64,000 nucleotides of DNA from Mixophyes australis (lineage: Eukaryota; Chordata; Amphibia; Anura; Limnodynastidae). Position 1 is the stretch's first letter. Every line of letters begins with the position of its first letter. Under the pieces are notes generated by a model. The model saw nothing but the letters and a program-made list of their open reading frames with translations, ran no database searches and was not told where the DNA came from. The DNA is taken from contig JAVHZZ010000001.1 in NCBI GenBank assembly GCA_036250195.1, positions 398,030,117 through 398,094,116 on the forward strand, in the 5' to 3' direction. Shown here piece after piece: positions 46,120-49,883 of the stretch. Both the position numbers and the translations under genes were made by a program.

Positions 46120-47532
46120 ATAATATAAAATCCAGGCATGTAGAAGAATAACATATGAAGGGAAAATAACATAGTAAATTTATTACTTATATTGCTAACA
46201 AATAGATTTTATTCGTAGGATAACGCGGCAATCCCCCAAAAAAAAGTTATTTTTAATAGCAATTTAAGTACCTTTTTAAGCATGCTTCAGATAGTAAATT
46301 TTCTTAGCTGTCCTACAAATCATTATCTCCTTTTCAAAATCTCTCTGAAAACAAAAATGGCAGACAGCCTGCTACAGAGGCTTACAGCGTTCAGGATGTC
46401 ATGTGATCAGAGGGGAGAGAGGATGGTACAGTGCAGACAGAACTAGGAGGGGCCATCCAAAACCCCTCTGCTCAATATACCATCATCTGCCATGTGACTG
46501 TGGTTGCAATGACAGGCCAGGATCTTAAATCATTAATAGCAGCCTGAAGAGAAAATAAAAAATAGAACTACAGTGATTTATGTTTAAAACAAACACAAAA
46601 CTAATATTTTATGGGATTGCTACTATAAGAAACTACAGTGCAAAAGAAATGTAGGTATTGCTCAAATGTATGAGGAACATTTATTAAACTGGTGTCCACA
46701 GGGAGCATGTGTGTCAGTCTATTTTTCCATGAATTGTGACCTTCAAGTGGCTTCAGGGCACGGGGGGAAGGGCTCGCTAGAGTGGGGAAGGGCTCGCTAG
46801 ACGGGAAGGCTCGCTAGAAGGGGATCCATGAGGATTCTAGTACAAACGTCTCTACTAGGCAATATCTGTAATTTGTTAGTATAAGCCACGATTCACCATG
46901 ATAAAAACCAGTAGTACCAGCTTCCAATAAACACCTTTGGCATGACCCAAATTAATCTCCAGTGTCACCTGGGAACTTTGAGTACTAATCAGCTCACAGG
47001 CCCCTGTGAACTGCACAAGTTCTCTATTATTTCGTTTGTTTTTAATTTGATACTTCAAGAGCTATTACTCAATCTTGTGTTAACAATGGCCATAAATCAG
47101 TATCCAAATGTTGTTATAAGTAAGAGTTGTACTGTAGAGATGTTTTTATTGACTAGTTTACAAAGCTAGCACCAGCCTTCCAATGCTCCTCTTTCTAGAG
47201 CTGCAAGTATTGGATGTCAATGTTTTCTGTCATTTATGTGGTGATTGTGTTCATTGCAGCCTTACCTCTCCAGTACTAGAAGTTTATCCCCCATGTCAGG
47301 ACTGTTTGGTTCTATCTGGGCACCGCAGAATGATGTGTTTGGTTACTGTCCTGTCAGCGGATCTACTCCCCATTCCGATCACATTGGAAGTCCCTCCATG
47401 ATGTGCAAGCAGGAATACTCTTCAAGGTTCAATCCTTTCCATACGTACATGAATCTGGACATTTGGACAACTGCTAACAGGAATCCCACTTTTCCAGTTT
47501 CAAGGGACTCTGGATATTGTGGAAACATATGA
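7887..47532 (+). CDS. tmem131l: tmem131l, 3' part of the gene (25 exons, complete C-terminus)
   Basis: Spliced gene for a type I membrane protein of the TMEM131 family. Twenty-five exons with AG/GT borders join in one frame (3864 nt, about 1287 residues plus stop), roughly four fifths of the mammalian length as I remember it. Order: luminal beta-sandwich (PapD-like/Ig-like) segments with several N-x-T/S glycosylation sites in exons 1-13, one transmembrane helix across exons 13/14, then a long Ser/Lys-rich cytoplasmic tail in exons 14-25. Family knowledge: TMEM131 proteins use PapD-like domains for collagen/cargo handling, and TMEM131L is reported as a Wnt/thymocyte proliferation regulator acting on LRP6. 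Residue matches that drove the call include the blocks around the TM helix, the KKHKCSVYY tail block and the C-terminus ending [10 protein letters not shown]. The paralogue TMEM131 fits the tail less well. 5' exons are not in the window. Confidence 0.93.
8281..8383 (+). CDS. tmem131l: tmem131l local exon 2 (luminal)
   Basis: Acceptor ttggccgcag, donor gtatgt. Enters needing two bases and leaves two. Encodes [13 protein letters not shown] through SHNITEG with an N-I-T site. Weakly conserved, so the call rests mostly on splice sites and phase, which fit both neighbours exactly. Confidence 0.75.
8657..9076 (-). mobile_element. tRNA-derived SINE with L2-type tail, interrupted by (AC)n
   Basis: On the minus strand the head has a polymerase III A box (TGGCGAAGTGG, 9065-9055) and B box (GTTCAAATCCC, about 9021-9010). 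It is followed by the conserved body (cgtgggtttcttccgggtac), then a tail with gcgctatataaatgatgatg. An (AC)n tract of about 55 bp and a short (GA)n tract have grown inside the body at 8768-8845. The tail is inferred to let an L2-type LINE reverse-transcribe it. Confidence 0.85.
8768..8828. repeat. (AC)n microsatellite
   Basis: Uninterrupted ac dinucleotides, followed by gagagagagagagcgagag. Probably length-polymorphic. Confidence 0.97.
9545..9695 (+). CDS. tmem131l: tmem131l local exon 3 (luminal)
   Basis: Acceptor tctcag, donor gtattt. One base completes the preceding Gly codon, then [14 protein letters not shown] and [12 protein letters not shown]. This matches the G-Y-L-x-F-D and D-V-(x)2-P-E-E-(x)3-F-K pattern of TMEM131. 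Ends in phase 0. Confidence 0.88.
9754..9870. mobile_element. Palindromic MITE, copy 2 (degraded)
   Basis: Contains gttgcctattgcagccaatc and its inverted partner ctagaatctgattggttgct around taatttatttagcacattct. Same family as 656-808 and 62207-62378; outer ends are lost. Confidence 0.7.
10720..10890 (+). CDS. tmem131l: tmem131l local exon 4 (luminal)
   Basis: Acceptor ttgtgcag, donor gtgcgc; exactly 57 codons in phase 0. Encodes [13 protein letters not shown] through [11 protein letters not shown], a beta-rich segment with an N-F-T site, aligning with the luminal block before the PVRVYTG-like strand of TMEM131. Confidence 0.88.
10891..12107. other. Intron 4, possible antisense retroposon tail
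   Basis: 1.2 kb intron. 11650-11970 read on the minus strand ends in gcaccttatacataaaaggt, which looks like a LINE/SINE tail, but no coding domain confirms this. The rest shows nothing. Confidence 0.35.
12108..12177 (+). CDS. tmem131l: tmem131l local exon 5 (luminal)
   Basis: Acceptor atttcag, donor gtaaat. Encodes [20 protein letters not shown] and leaves one base. Short and poorly conserved; supported by splice sites and by phase with exons 4 and 6. Confidence 0.75.
12804..12924 (+). CDS. tmem131l: tmem131l local exon 6 (luminal)
   Basis: Acceptor tttccctag, donor gtaggt. Encodes [20 protein letters not shown] and continues to GETC; two bases carry over. Followed by a very short intron of 77 bp. 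Confidence 0.78.
13002..13137 (+). CDS. tmem131l: tmem131l local exon 7 (luminal)
   Basis: Acceptor tttctccag, donor gtaatt. One base completes Arg, then RKSSENAS and later [14 protein letters not shown]. Matches the segment before the L-K-N-P strand of the family. Ends in phase 0. Confidence 0.82.
13336..13445 (+). CDS. tmem131l: tmem131l local exon 8 (luminal)
   Basis: Acceptor tgtttcag, donor gtagga. Encodes [20 protein letters not shown], a classic Ig/PapD-like strand pair equivalent to the E-N-P-x-D-V-P-V block of TMEM131. Two bases carry over. Confidence 0.88.
13592..13664 (+). CDS. tmem131l: tmem131l local exon 9 (luminal)
   Basis: Acceptor gcgtttag, donor gtaagt. Completes Trp, then [20 protein letters not shown]. 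Ends in phase 0. Confidence 0.82.
14292..14419 (+). CDS. tmem131l: tmem131l local exon 10 (luminal), tandem acceptor
   Basis: Donor gtaagt. The acceptor reads acagcag, a NAGNAG site, so an extra Gln may be included or skipped (start 14292 or 14295). Encodes [19 protein letters not shown] and VSSLILIR, equal to the family block ending V-S-S-L-I-(x)-V-R. Confidence 0.88.
14712..14854 (+). CDS. tmem131l: tmem131l local exon 11 (luminal)
   Basis: Acceptor cttgacag, donor gtaagt. Encodes [16 protein letters not shown], then RVGGRLPG and SLRFKVPES. This is one of the best matches to TMEM131 (N-N-L-T-V-x-D, V-x-G-x-L-P-G, S-L-R-F-K). Confidence 0.93.
14855..16024. other. Intron 11, nothing firm
   Basis: AT-rich intron. 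A single arm of the 656-808 MITE family may be present near 15510-15560 (acaatctgattagttgctgt ... catttttaataaataaaatg). No coding. Confidence 0.4.
16025..16211 (+). CDS. tmem131l: tmem131l local exon 12 (luminal)
   Basis: Acceptor tttgtacag, donor gtaagt. Encodes [19 protein letters not shown], a beta-sandwich strand pair, then a [11 protein letters not shown] motif equal to G-Y-S-C-E-G-Y-G-F-K-V in TMEM131. Two bases carry over. Confidence 0.92.
16633..16818 (+). CDS. tmem131l: tmem131l local exon 13 (luminal end and start of TM)
   Basis: Acceptor tactccacag; donor is the weak gttaga. Encodes [19 protein letters not shown], then the pre-membrane block ([14 protein letters not shown]) and [10 protein letters not shown], the first half of the transmembrane helix. 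The Ser codon at the junction is completed by exon 14, which fixes the donor at 16819. Confidence 0.92.
17090..17239 (+). CDS. tmem131l: tmem131l local exon 14 (TM helix and first cytoplasmic residues)
   Basis: Acceptor ttttgcag, donor gtatgt. Encodes [17 protein letters not shown], completing the single membrane span, then the basic start of the tail (KLRHRN) and a Ser-rich run. The positive residues after the helix fit a luminal N-terminus with a cytoplasmic tail. Confidence 0.94.
18640..20967 (+). mobile_element. L1-type LINE, 5'-truncated and decayed, sense to tmem131l
   Basis: In intron 14. Conceptual frames show L1 ORF2 signatures in order: DQIGFISGS (about 18671), [14 protein letters not shown] (18740-18790), a RG-x-[14 protein letters not shown] block (about 18915-18965), SLFADN in place of the catalytic LFADD (19030-19055), then K-T-E-S-L-V-I and a W-L-G-R-I block (to about 19345). 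Many frameshifts. The 3' end reads tgtacataaaattctttaaa and runs into an A-tract (to 20967), as expected for L1. Inactive. The start is uncertain; 17760-18640 may also belong to it. Confidence 0.82.
21114..21745 (+). CDS. tmem131l: tmem131l local exon 15, large tail exon
   Basis: The largest exon (632 nt). Acceptor cattgcag, donor gtaaag. Encodes the first half of the cytoplasmic tail including [20 protein letters not shown], the most recognisable tail block, followed by Ser/Gln/Glu-rich low-complexity sequence that is poorly conserved. The open frame runs on to a stop at 21774 if the donor is not used. Confidence 0.93.
22044..22617. mobile_element. Harbinger-like MITE rich in CCCGGG, TAA duplication
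   Basis: 574 bp flanked by TAA (22041-22043 and 22618-22620). Ends TACCGCTTTCATACTGC and the reverse complement of GCAGTATGAATGGGGTA differ at two positions. The subterminal regions hold many CCCGGG/CCCGGGTT copies and repeated catactgcac. No transposase. The 3 bp TWA duplication fits PIF/Harbinger, though other superfamilies with 3 bp duplications are possible. Confidence 0.78.
22650..22842 (-). mobile_element. SINE copy 2, tail and body only
   Basis: Starts catcatcatcaccatttatt (the inverted tail) and runs through gctgtacagagagctcattc to tgggaggacaccggagc. The tRNA-like head is missing. It begins about 30 bp after the CCCGGG-rich MITE. Confidence 0.82.
23253..23368 (+). CDS. tmem131l: tmem131l local exon 16 (tail)
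   Basis: Acceptor atttccag, donor gtcagt. Encodes a Lys/Gln/Ser-rich stretch ([18 protein letters not shown]). Divergent in sequence, but phase and splice sites fit. Followed by the 8.9 kb intron that carries DIRS-B. Confidence 0.8.
23369..24524. other. Intron 16, proximal part, nothing recognised
   Basis: AT-rich. No open frame or repeat family that I can name. Confidence 0.4.
24525..25205 (-). mobile_element. L2/CR1-type LINE 3' end, antisense
   Basis: Minus-strand conceptual translation gives the C-terminal reverse-transcriptase signature of this clade: HW-L-P (at about 25190), [22 protein letters not shown] and L-H-W-N-D-L, broken by a stop after L-C-S-F-K. The 3' tail is the inverted (ATT)n tract at 24525-24560 next to aggcgccacaagatttccgc. 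Inactive fragment. Confidence 0.85.
25206..26357. other. Intron 16 between LINE and DIRS-B, nothing recognised
   Basis: AT-rich unique-looking sequence with no supported feature. Confidence 0.4.
26358..26508 (+). repeat. DIRS-B left inverted terminal repeat
   Basis: TTTCTCTTTCATCC then a core shared with the right repeat: CTGGGGGACACTGCTTTACC, the ctaactagttaactttagtg segment and the caatccccctgcctcttcct segment. Confidence 0.93.
26531..27444 (+). other. DIRS-B leader
   Basis: About 0.9 kb between the terminal repeat and the gag ATG. Presumably holds the promoter and untranslated leader; no promoter motif is identified with confidence. Related to the DIRS-A leader. Confidence 0.6.
27445..28938 (+). 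CDS. DIRS-B gag, intact
   Basis: 497 residues from ATG 27445 (MIDKGKG); an open codon run extends a little upstream but the ATG context and alignment with DIRS-A favour this start. Inferred to form the particle that packages element RNA. Residues 15-36 make a C-x2-C-x14-C-x2-C zinc-ribbon-like motif (YFTCSKC ... LCAAC). A low-complexity Ser/Thr region and an acidic Ser/Glu stretch ([13 protein letters not shown]) follow, then a helical body with [23 protein letters not shown] and ATGGKS blocks conserved in all three DIRS copies. The tail is Arg/Gly/Ser-rich ([15 protein letters not shown]) and is probably RNA-binding. No retroviral CCHC knuckle. It is the only undamaged gag in the window. Confidence 0.9.
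   Translation: MIDKGKGPMAKYFTCSKCHVKLPCGQKDPLALCAACEAGAPSVQSQQVTAPLSEEPAWVTSLTQSITSLAQMVFQSNQLLSTVATSVASNTNTQSDPQASSDASGSSLPGTSTSQADPAPANTDSAWSTGFLKGLNKLNQLLDSSNTPPAKRRKFRAVNPLVVLSDSEEESEEEGEIYSDADHSHFSEQEVYPRNQFFNDLVLAVRQALDFPEPEEVSPRDRNLFKKAKTKANRFPPSAELKEIAEGAWKQPEKRFFIPKRFASLYPLQEEEATRWESIPKVDIPIARLAKHTLLPAPGSASLPDAIDRKVESQLKSIFAAAGSGFRPTFASAWVAKAMEAWADQLAEALQDSELLPLALHLKEASGYLYEAAQNSAAVSSAIQAASISARRTLWLKSWEGDAESKRSVETIPFSAAGLFGPELDTLISQATGGKSTSLPVYANRNRAQRNSSFRQPFRGGQSFRGRQSNSRGSSSRGRSSFTTKRQAAKTQEKPAS
28880..30845 (+). pseudogene. DIRS-B pol (RT, RNase H, methyltransferase-like), frameshifted
   Basis: Overlaps the end of gag in another frame. The N-terminal part ([33 protein letters not shown]) is open to about 29165, then a shift moves RT to the frame of 29142-29768. 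There [49 protein letters not shown] and the catalytic PYLDDLL are all present. RNase H lies at 29976-30350 ([21 protein letters not shown]) and stops at an in-frame TAA in place of the usual [10 protein letters not shown]. The methyltransferase-like segment is open at 30387-30845 ([38 protein letters not shown]). Several indels, so no complete enzyme. Confidence 0.92.
30794..31811 (+). pseudogene. DIRS-B tyrosine recombinase, broken
   Basis: Starts at ATG 30794 overlapping pol ([13 protein letters not shown]). It is closed by a frameshift and TAG at 30971-30973 just before the LLAF segment. The C-terminal catalytic half is open from 31143 to 31811 with [27 protein letters not shown] and the nucleophile Tyr in TKFYQF. 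A short deletion has removed the W-L-T-W-K-V-L stretch found in DIRS-A just before the catalytic Arg. The coding end [19 protein letters not shown] is the native C-terminus missing from DIRS-A. Confidence 0.9.
31843..31942 (+). repeat. DIRS-B internal complementary region
   Basis: Reads ...cagtgtcccccagactgg atgaaagagaaa, the reverse complement of the left terminus, fused to agaggatttatgtacttacg ... ctgggggacactgc, the reverse complement of the right terminus. In the accepted DIRS model it templates joining of the two ends into a circle. The three A residues at the joint are common to both ends. Confidence 0.94.
32014..32193 (+). repeat. DIRS-B right inverted terminal repeat with unique end
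   Basis: Inverted copy of 26373-26508 followed by a right-end-specific segment (gaatcagagaaacggattta, cgtaagtacataaatcctct) found reverse-complemented only in the internal complementary region. Confidence 0.93.
32317..32441 (+). CDS. tmem131l: tmem131l local exon 17 (tail, basic), weak donor
   Basis: Acceptor gtcttctag. Encodes [13 protein letters not shown], then [20 protein letters not shown], matching the L-N-W-S-K-(x)4-R-K-N-K-K block of mammalian TMEM131L. The donor is the non-consensus gtgccc; without splicing, the frame stops after a few codons at 32466. The acceptor lies only 124 bp downstream of the DIRS-B end. Confidence 0.86.
33058..33322. mobile_element. Element with 25 bp inverted ends filled by a 53 bp minisatellite
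   Basis: Left end ggatcaagtgaagattatgt and right end attatcttcacttgatcc are near-perfect inverted repeats. Between them the unit acataatcttcacttgacac ... ctctgagctctggtaggggg (about 53 bp) is repeated four times. Each unit begins with a copy of the inner terminal repeat. Intron 17. No clear target duplication. Confidence 0.8.
33510..33667 (+). CDS. tmem131l: tmem131l local exon 18 (tail)
   Basis: Acceptor tctatacag, donor gtattt. Encodes [20 protein letters not shown] and a following Arg-rich stretch. Not strongly conserved; phase is consistent with exons 17 and 19. Confidence 0.75.
33792..34104. mobile_element. hAT-type MITE, 8 bp duplication
   Basis: 313 bp between two copies of TTTTTAAG (33784-33791 and 34105-34112). 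Ends CATACTTGCCAAC and GTTGGCAAGTATG are perfect inverted repeats. The interior is GC-rich with no coding for a transposase. The 8 bp duplication is typical of hAT. Intron 18, just after exon 18. Confidence 0.9.
34580..35375 (+). mobile_element. L2/CR1-type LINE 3' end, sense
   Basis: Open for about 120 codons (to 35059) with the clade's C-terminal RT signature: V-D-Y-C-N-S-L-L (from about 34593), [44 protein letters not shown] and [10 protein letters not shown]. The 3' tail reads ggaatatgttggcgctatat then aaataaatta. 5'-truncated. Better preserved than the antisense copy at 24525. Confidence 0.88.
35877..36059 (+). CDS. tmem131l: tmem131l local exon 19 (Ser/Gly/Trp-rich tail block)
   Basis: Acceptor cttgttacag, donor gtaagt. 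Encodes [12 protein letters not shown], then [20 protein letters not shown] and [12 protein letters not shown]. This is near-identical to the mammalian tail block that ends S-S-D-G-D-K-K and is a strong anchor for the gene identity. Confidence 0.95.
36503..36581 (+). CDS. tmem131l: tmem131l local exon 20 (tail)
   Basis: Acceptor tcttttag, donor gtaagg. Encodes [19 protein letters not shown], equal to the F-P-S-E-A-P-I-S-L-N-L-S-H-N-I-C-N block of TMEM131L. Confidence 0.94.
36922..37189. mobile_element. Long foldback element
   Basis: Two arms of about 104 bp (36922-37025 and 37086-37189) are inverted repeats at roughly 90 percent or better by eye, beginning gacacagtaacttcc and ending acccggcttactat. 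A 60 bp spacer carries two catgtaagtagtacat-like copies. Weaker similarity extends outward on both sides. Probably a nonautonomous DNA transposon; no readable duplication. Confidence 0.8.
37790..38150. repeat. Diverged repeat array, related to 41210-41480
   Basis: Motifs of the type attgccttgg ... ggattctgattagtctgggc ... tgctggggtatatgt recur at about 37808, 37973 and 38087, and again at about 41228 and 41346. Both places also share tcaaagaattgt followed by ggtcttggag/ggttttggag. Degraded, family unknown. Confidence 0.5.
38196..38460. repeat. 31 bp minisatellite
   Basis: Eight full units plus a partial of gcgaccactgtgcagtaaag followed by ggagcgtcctt. Variants are limited to a few positions (cctt/cttt, ggga/gaga). 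The unit lacks a stop in any antisense frame, which creates three overlapping long frames that are not genes. Confidence 0.95.
38500..41200. other. Intron 20, mostly featureless
   Basis: AT-rich with a (TA)n-like stretch near 39235. Short open frames on both strands at 39529-39937 overlap each other and show no domains. Confidence 0.4.
41844..41926 (+). CDS. tmem131l: tmem131l local exon 21 (tail)
   Basis: Acceptor cattgcag, donor gtaaaa. Encodes [19 protein letters not shown] and a short acidic/basic end. Separated from exon 20 by a 5.3 kb repeat-bearing intron. Confidence 0.85.
42229..42349 (+). CDS. tmem131l: tmem131l local exon 22 (tail)
   Basis: Acceptor ttctttag, donor gtatgt. Encodes [20 protein letters not shown] and a Q-D-P-P-P-V-Q-N end, matching L-Y-S-P-G-D-L-W-P in the mammalian tail. 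Confidence 0.92.
42751..42839 (+). CDS. tmem131l: tmem131l local exon 23 (tail)
   Basis: Acceptor tttttccag, donor gtaaaa. Encodes [20 protein letters not shown] and E-L-N-D-F-N, close to the mammalian W-S-A-T-C-E-G-Q-F-S block. Confidence 0.94.
42840..44730. other. Intron 23, proximal part
   Basis: AT-rich with a T-tract of about 20 at 43818. No coding or repeat family recognised. Confidence 0.4.
44735..45500. repeat. Probable DNA-transposon derivative, copy 1
   Basis: Bounded by cttaaagtgatacactcaaa and its imperfect inverse ggggttgcaactttaag. Shares ordered blocks with 46200-46630 (catgtgactgt, aaatcactaataactgct, gagtgatttatgtttta). Family not named. Confidence 0.5.
45837..46006 (+). 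CDS. tmem131l: tmem131l local exon 24 (tail, polyproline)
   Basis: Acceptor tattgcag, donor gtgagt. Encodes [20 protein letters not shown], then a [11 protein letters not shown] run. The flanks (S-T-W, P-S-S-W) match the mammalian tail; the long proline run appears expanded here relative to the sequence I recall. Confidence 0.92.
46088..46115. repeat. (TA)n microsatellite
   Basis: Perfect ta dinucleotides followed by tatgtgtata. Confidence 0.95.
46200..46630. repeat. Probable DNA-transposon derivative, copy 2
   Basis: Related to 44735-45500 through catgtgactgtggttgcaat, aaatcattaatagcagcctg and cagtgatttatgtttaaaac. Lies in the next intron. Ends not resolved. Confidence 0.45.
46758..46822. 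repeat. Short tandem repeat ggaaggctcgctaga
   Basis: Three to four units of gggaagggctcgctagagtg with small length changes. Confidence 0.85.
47260..47532 (+). CDS. tmem131l: tmem131l local exon 25, terminal coding exon
   Basis: Acceptor tcattgcag; stop TGA at 47530-47532. Encodes [20 protein letters not shown] at its start and an M-N-L-D-I-W block before the C-terminus [10 protein letters not shown]. This is the most conserved stretch of the tail and settles TMEM131L over TMEM131. Confidence 0.97.
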   Translation, partial: PYLSSTRSLSPMSGLFGSIWAPQNDVFGYCPVSGSTPHSDHIGSPSMMCKQEYSSRFNPFHTYMNLDIWTTANRNPTFPVSRDSGYCGNI

Positions 47533-47670
47533 ACAGTATACTCGTGCAAGACAATGTGGTTAGTTATTGCGGTTTATTGTCCAGGAATGAGCAAGTTGGA
47601 ATAGAATACGATGTTGGTGAATATTTTGGCACTTTTTATATGGATAATAAATATTCTCTTTTTTTTTTTT
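47533..47670 (+). other. tmem131l: tmem131l 3' UTR with AATAAA signal
   Basis: Short AT-rich segment after the stop codon. AATAAA at 47646-47651 is followed by a T-rich run from about 47658, which would suit cleavage and polyadenylation. A longer alternative 3' UTR cannot be excluded from sequence alone. Confidence 0.6.
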
Positions 47671-47875
47671 TTTTCTCTTTTATCTGACTTTGGACTGTTT
47701 CCTGGTTGTCATTTACATGTGTGCAGATCAGTTTCTCCAAATGTGAGGAGCAGCTATTTTATAATGAATTTGTGAATCACTCAGAATTTTTTAGGGATGG
47801 TAGTGATGCATGTTACAGGTAACACAGCATCATACAATGGCTATCATGTAATTACCCCAAATATTCTACATCACA

Positions 47876-47992
47876 CAGCCTATGCCCCCCTCAGCATGCT
47901 CATACACACAGCCTGTGCCACACCAGCATGTGTGCACACATGCCAGCCTGTGCGCCACCTGCAGTGGCACACACATGCCAGCCTATGCCCCT
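47876..47992. repeat. Degenerate tandem repeat (cacacatgccagcctgtgc)
   Basis: Four to five units of about 20-30 bp containing acagcctgtgcc or gccagcctatgcccc. Makes the ORFs at 47797-48316 open by composition. Confidence 0.75.
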
Positions 47993-48997
47993 AAACTTTC
48001 TCCTTTGTCGTCCTATCCCTGGAGATTACAGCTCTCGAAGAGGAATTGCTGTCAAAGAAACAACTGCTGCCTTATGGTTCTGGGTTTGCAGCATCAGCTG
48101 CCTGATTGGGACAATTTTTTAATACCTCTACAACTATATTGTATATGCACTCAATTGTTTTGTATTGTGTATTGGAGTTATGTTAAAGTTTTTATTACAC
48201 TCCTGATTCTTTCTGTAATAATTCCTATTATCAAAAGTGAATCTGGTCTTGATATACAGTCACAATTTTATATCTCTCAAGTTCTCCGAGTGTATGTGGA
48301 ATATTTCCTCCAATAGGTCCTACTGCTATATCAGCAAAACAAAATCTGATATGGAAACACTAAAGAGGTTTCTGCACAATTCTTTTATTAAATAATCTAA
48401 TGGCGTTACTAGATTTGTTTGGTTTACAAAATTAAAATATATAATATATGAAAATCGCACCATTGCAATAAGATAAGTAGTAAAAAAAAAAGTCAGACTT
48501 GACAAAGTGTGTAAAGTATTTGATGCCATATTTAAAAAACGCATAACGGCAGATTCAGTTGCCCGCGATGTTCCTCAGAACATTGCGACTGTGCCTTTTT
48601 ATGGCTACTAAAATAGCACTCTTTGCTTGCACCGCTTGGATCACAAACCAAAATAAGTTTTATTTCTGGGAAAAAACATAAAAATAAAATCTGTGCGAGG
48701 TGTCTCGTGGAGGCATTTCGCGTGGATTTTTCATTAGAATTGAATTCTCCCCATAGACGGTAATGAATTGTGGGACAACACTGTATAGGACATATTCAGA
48801 TCTTGACTGTCATTCTCACTGTTGCAGCAACTCCTAGTTAGGATTGTAAGGTGGTCTACAAAATGACATTCTGTCTAAATGACAGTGCATGATGAAATGT
48901 ACTGTCAGTCATACAGGGGCATTTTTATCTGGTAGATGTGCTGTAATACATTGTCGCCAATCAGATTTTGTGGTGCAGTTTTCACAATTAAAGAAAA
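47993..48997. other. Intergenic DNA before DIRS-C
   Basis: AT-rich, no supported gene. Short frames are unrelated to known families as far as I can tell. Confidence 0.4.
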
Positions 48998-49110
48998 TTT
49001 CTCTCTCCTACCACTGGGGGACACTGCCAGACATTGGGGGATTGGGAGTTTAGGCACTAAAAACTCTTTGATTTTTACTCCCCTCCACTCCTAGATACCT
49101 CAGTTTTTTT
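48998..49110 (+). repeat. DIRS-C left inverted terminal repeat
   Basis: TTTCTCTCTCCTACCACTGG, then gggacactgccagacattgg and the ggcactaaaaactctttgat segment, which recur inverted at 54886-55010. Confidence 0.93.
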
Positions 49111-49883
49111 TTAGTGCCTTAGGAGTTAGGCCAGTTTAGTATAGGCTCCTGCCTATATGTTATTTAGTGATAGTGTTTCACGTTTTTATTTTATTTTTTC
49201 TTAAGGTGCTTCGCGGGGATCGATCCTAAGTCCCAGAGAGGGTGAATAGTACTGGGCTTCCTTCACCCTGATCCCCGCGCAAGGTAAGAAGTGGCTGATG
49301 CCCGGGTCTTCCTTCACCAGTCTTGCCGGTAGTTCATCCCCTAGAAACGAGCTGTTAGTTGTTGATAGCGCCATTAGGGGTTTAGGTGCCCACGGAGGTA
49401 GACCTCTTCAGCGGGCCACAGAGATAGGTCGCGCGGGGGAGATCCAGGATCCATCTCTCCCCGCCGACGAACTAGTGGCAAGCCCCCGCCTCCATACCCC
49501 CACCTCCCCTGACAACGAGCAGCGGGGGTCTGTTAGCGCTCCCTCTATTATAGAGAGCGGCGCTGCAGGAGGAGGGCAGAGACGCACACGCTACCTGGGC
49601 ACTGTAACAAGCGTGTTGTGGAGAGATTACCGACAGCCATATCATAGATGAGCTGTTCGGTAACTTAGAGAGGAGCAGACATTTTTTTGATGAAGGCGGA
49701 GCTGGAGGAGGACCTTCGTTTCCCGCACTTCTCAGGATCCTGCACAGCGGAGTCGCCATCTTTAGCTCACACCAAGCAGCTGCATGTCGCTTCTTCTTCG
49801 TTGCTGTATTCTGACATTAACTGTTTAGACAATAATCATTTATCTGTCTAGTCATAATCAGTTTAGACTGTATTTAACCAGCA
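49111..49883 (+). other. DIRS-C leader
   Basis: About 0.8 kb between terminal repeat and gag ATG; GC-rich for this window. A 117-codon frame (49298-49651) overlaps it without recognisable domains. Confidence 0.55.

Noticed and set aside
7887..47532. Alternative identity as TMEM131
   Set aside because: The luminal part matches both paralogues, but the tail blocks ([38 protein letters not shown] end) fit TMEM131L.
47797..48316. Overlapping frames just downstream of tmem131l
   Set aside because: Driven by a degenerate tandem repeat; no similarity to a neighbouring gene such as TLR2, which is the mammalian neighbour as I recall.
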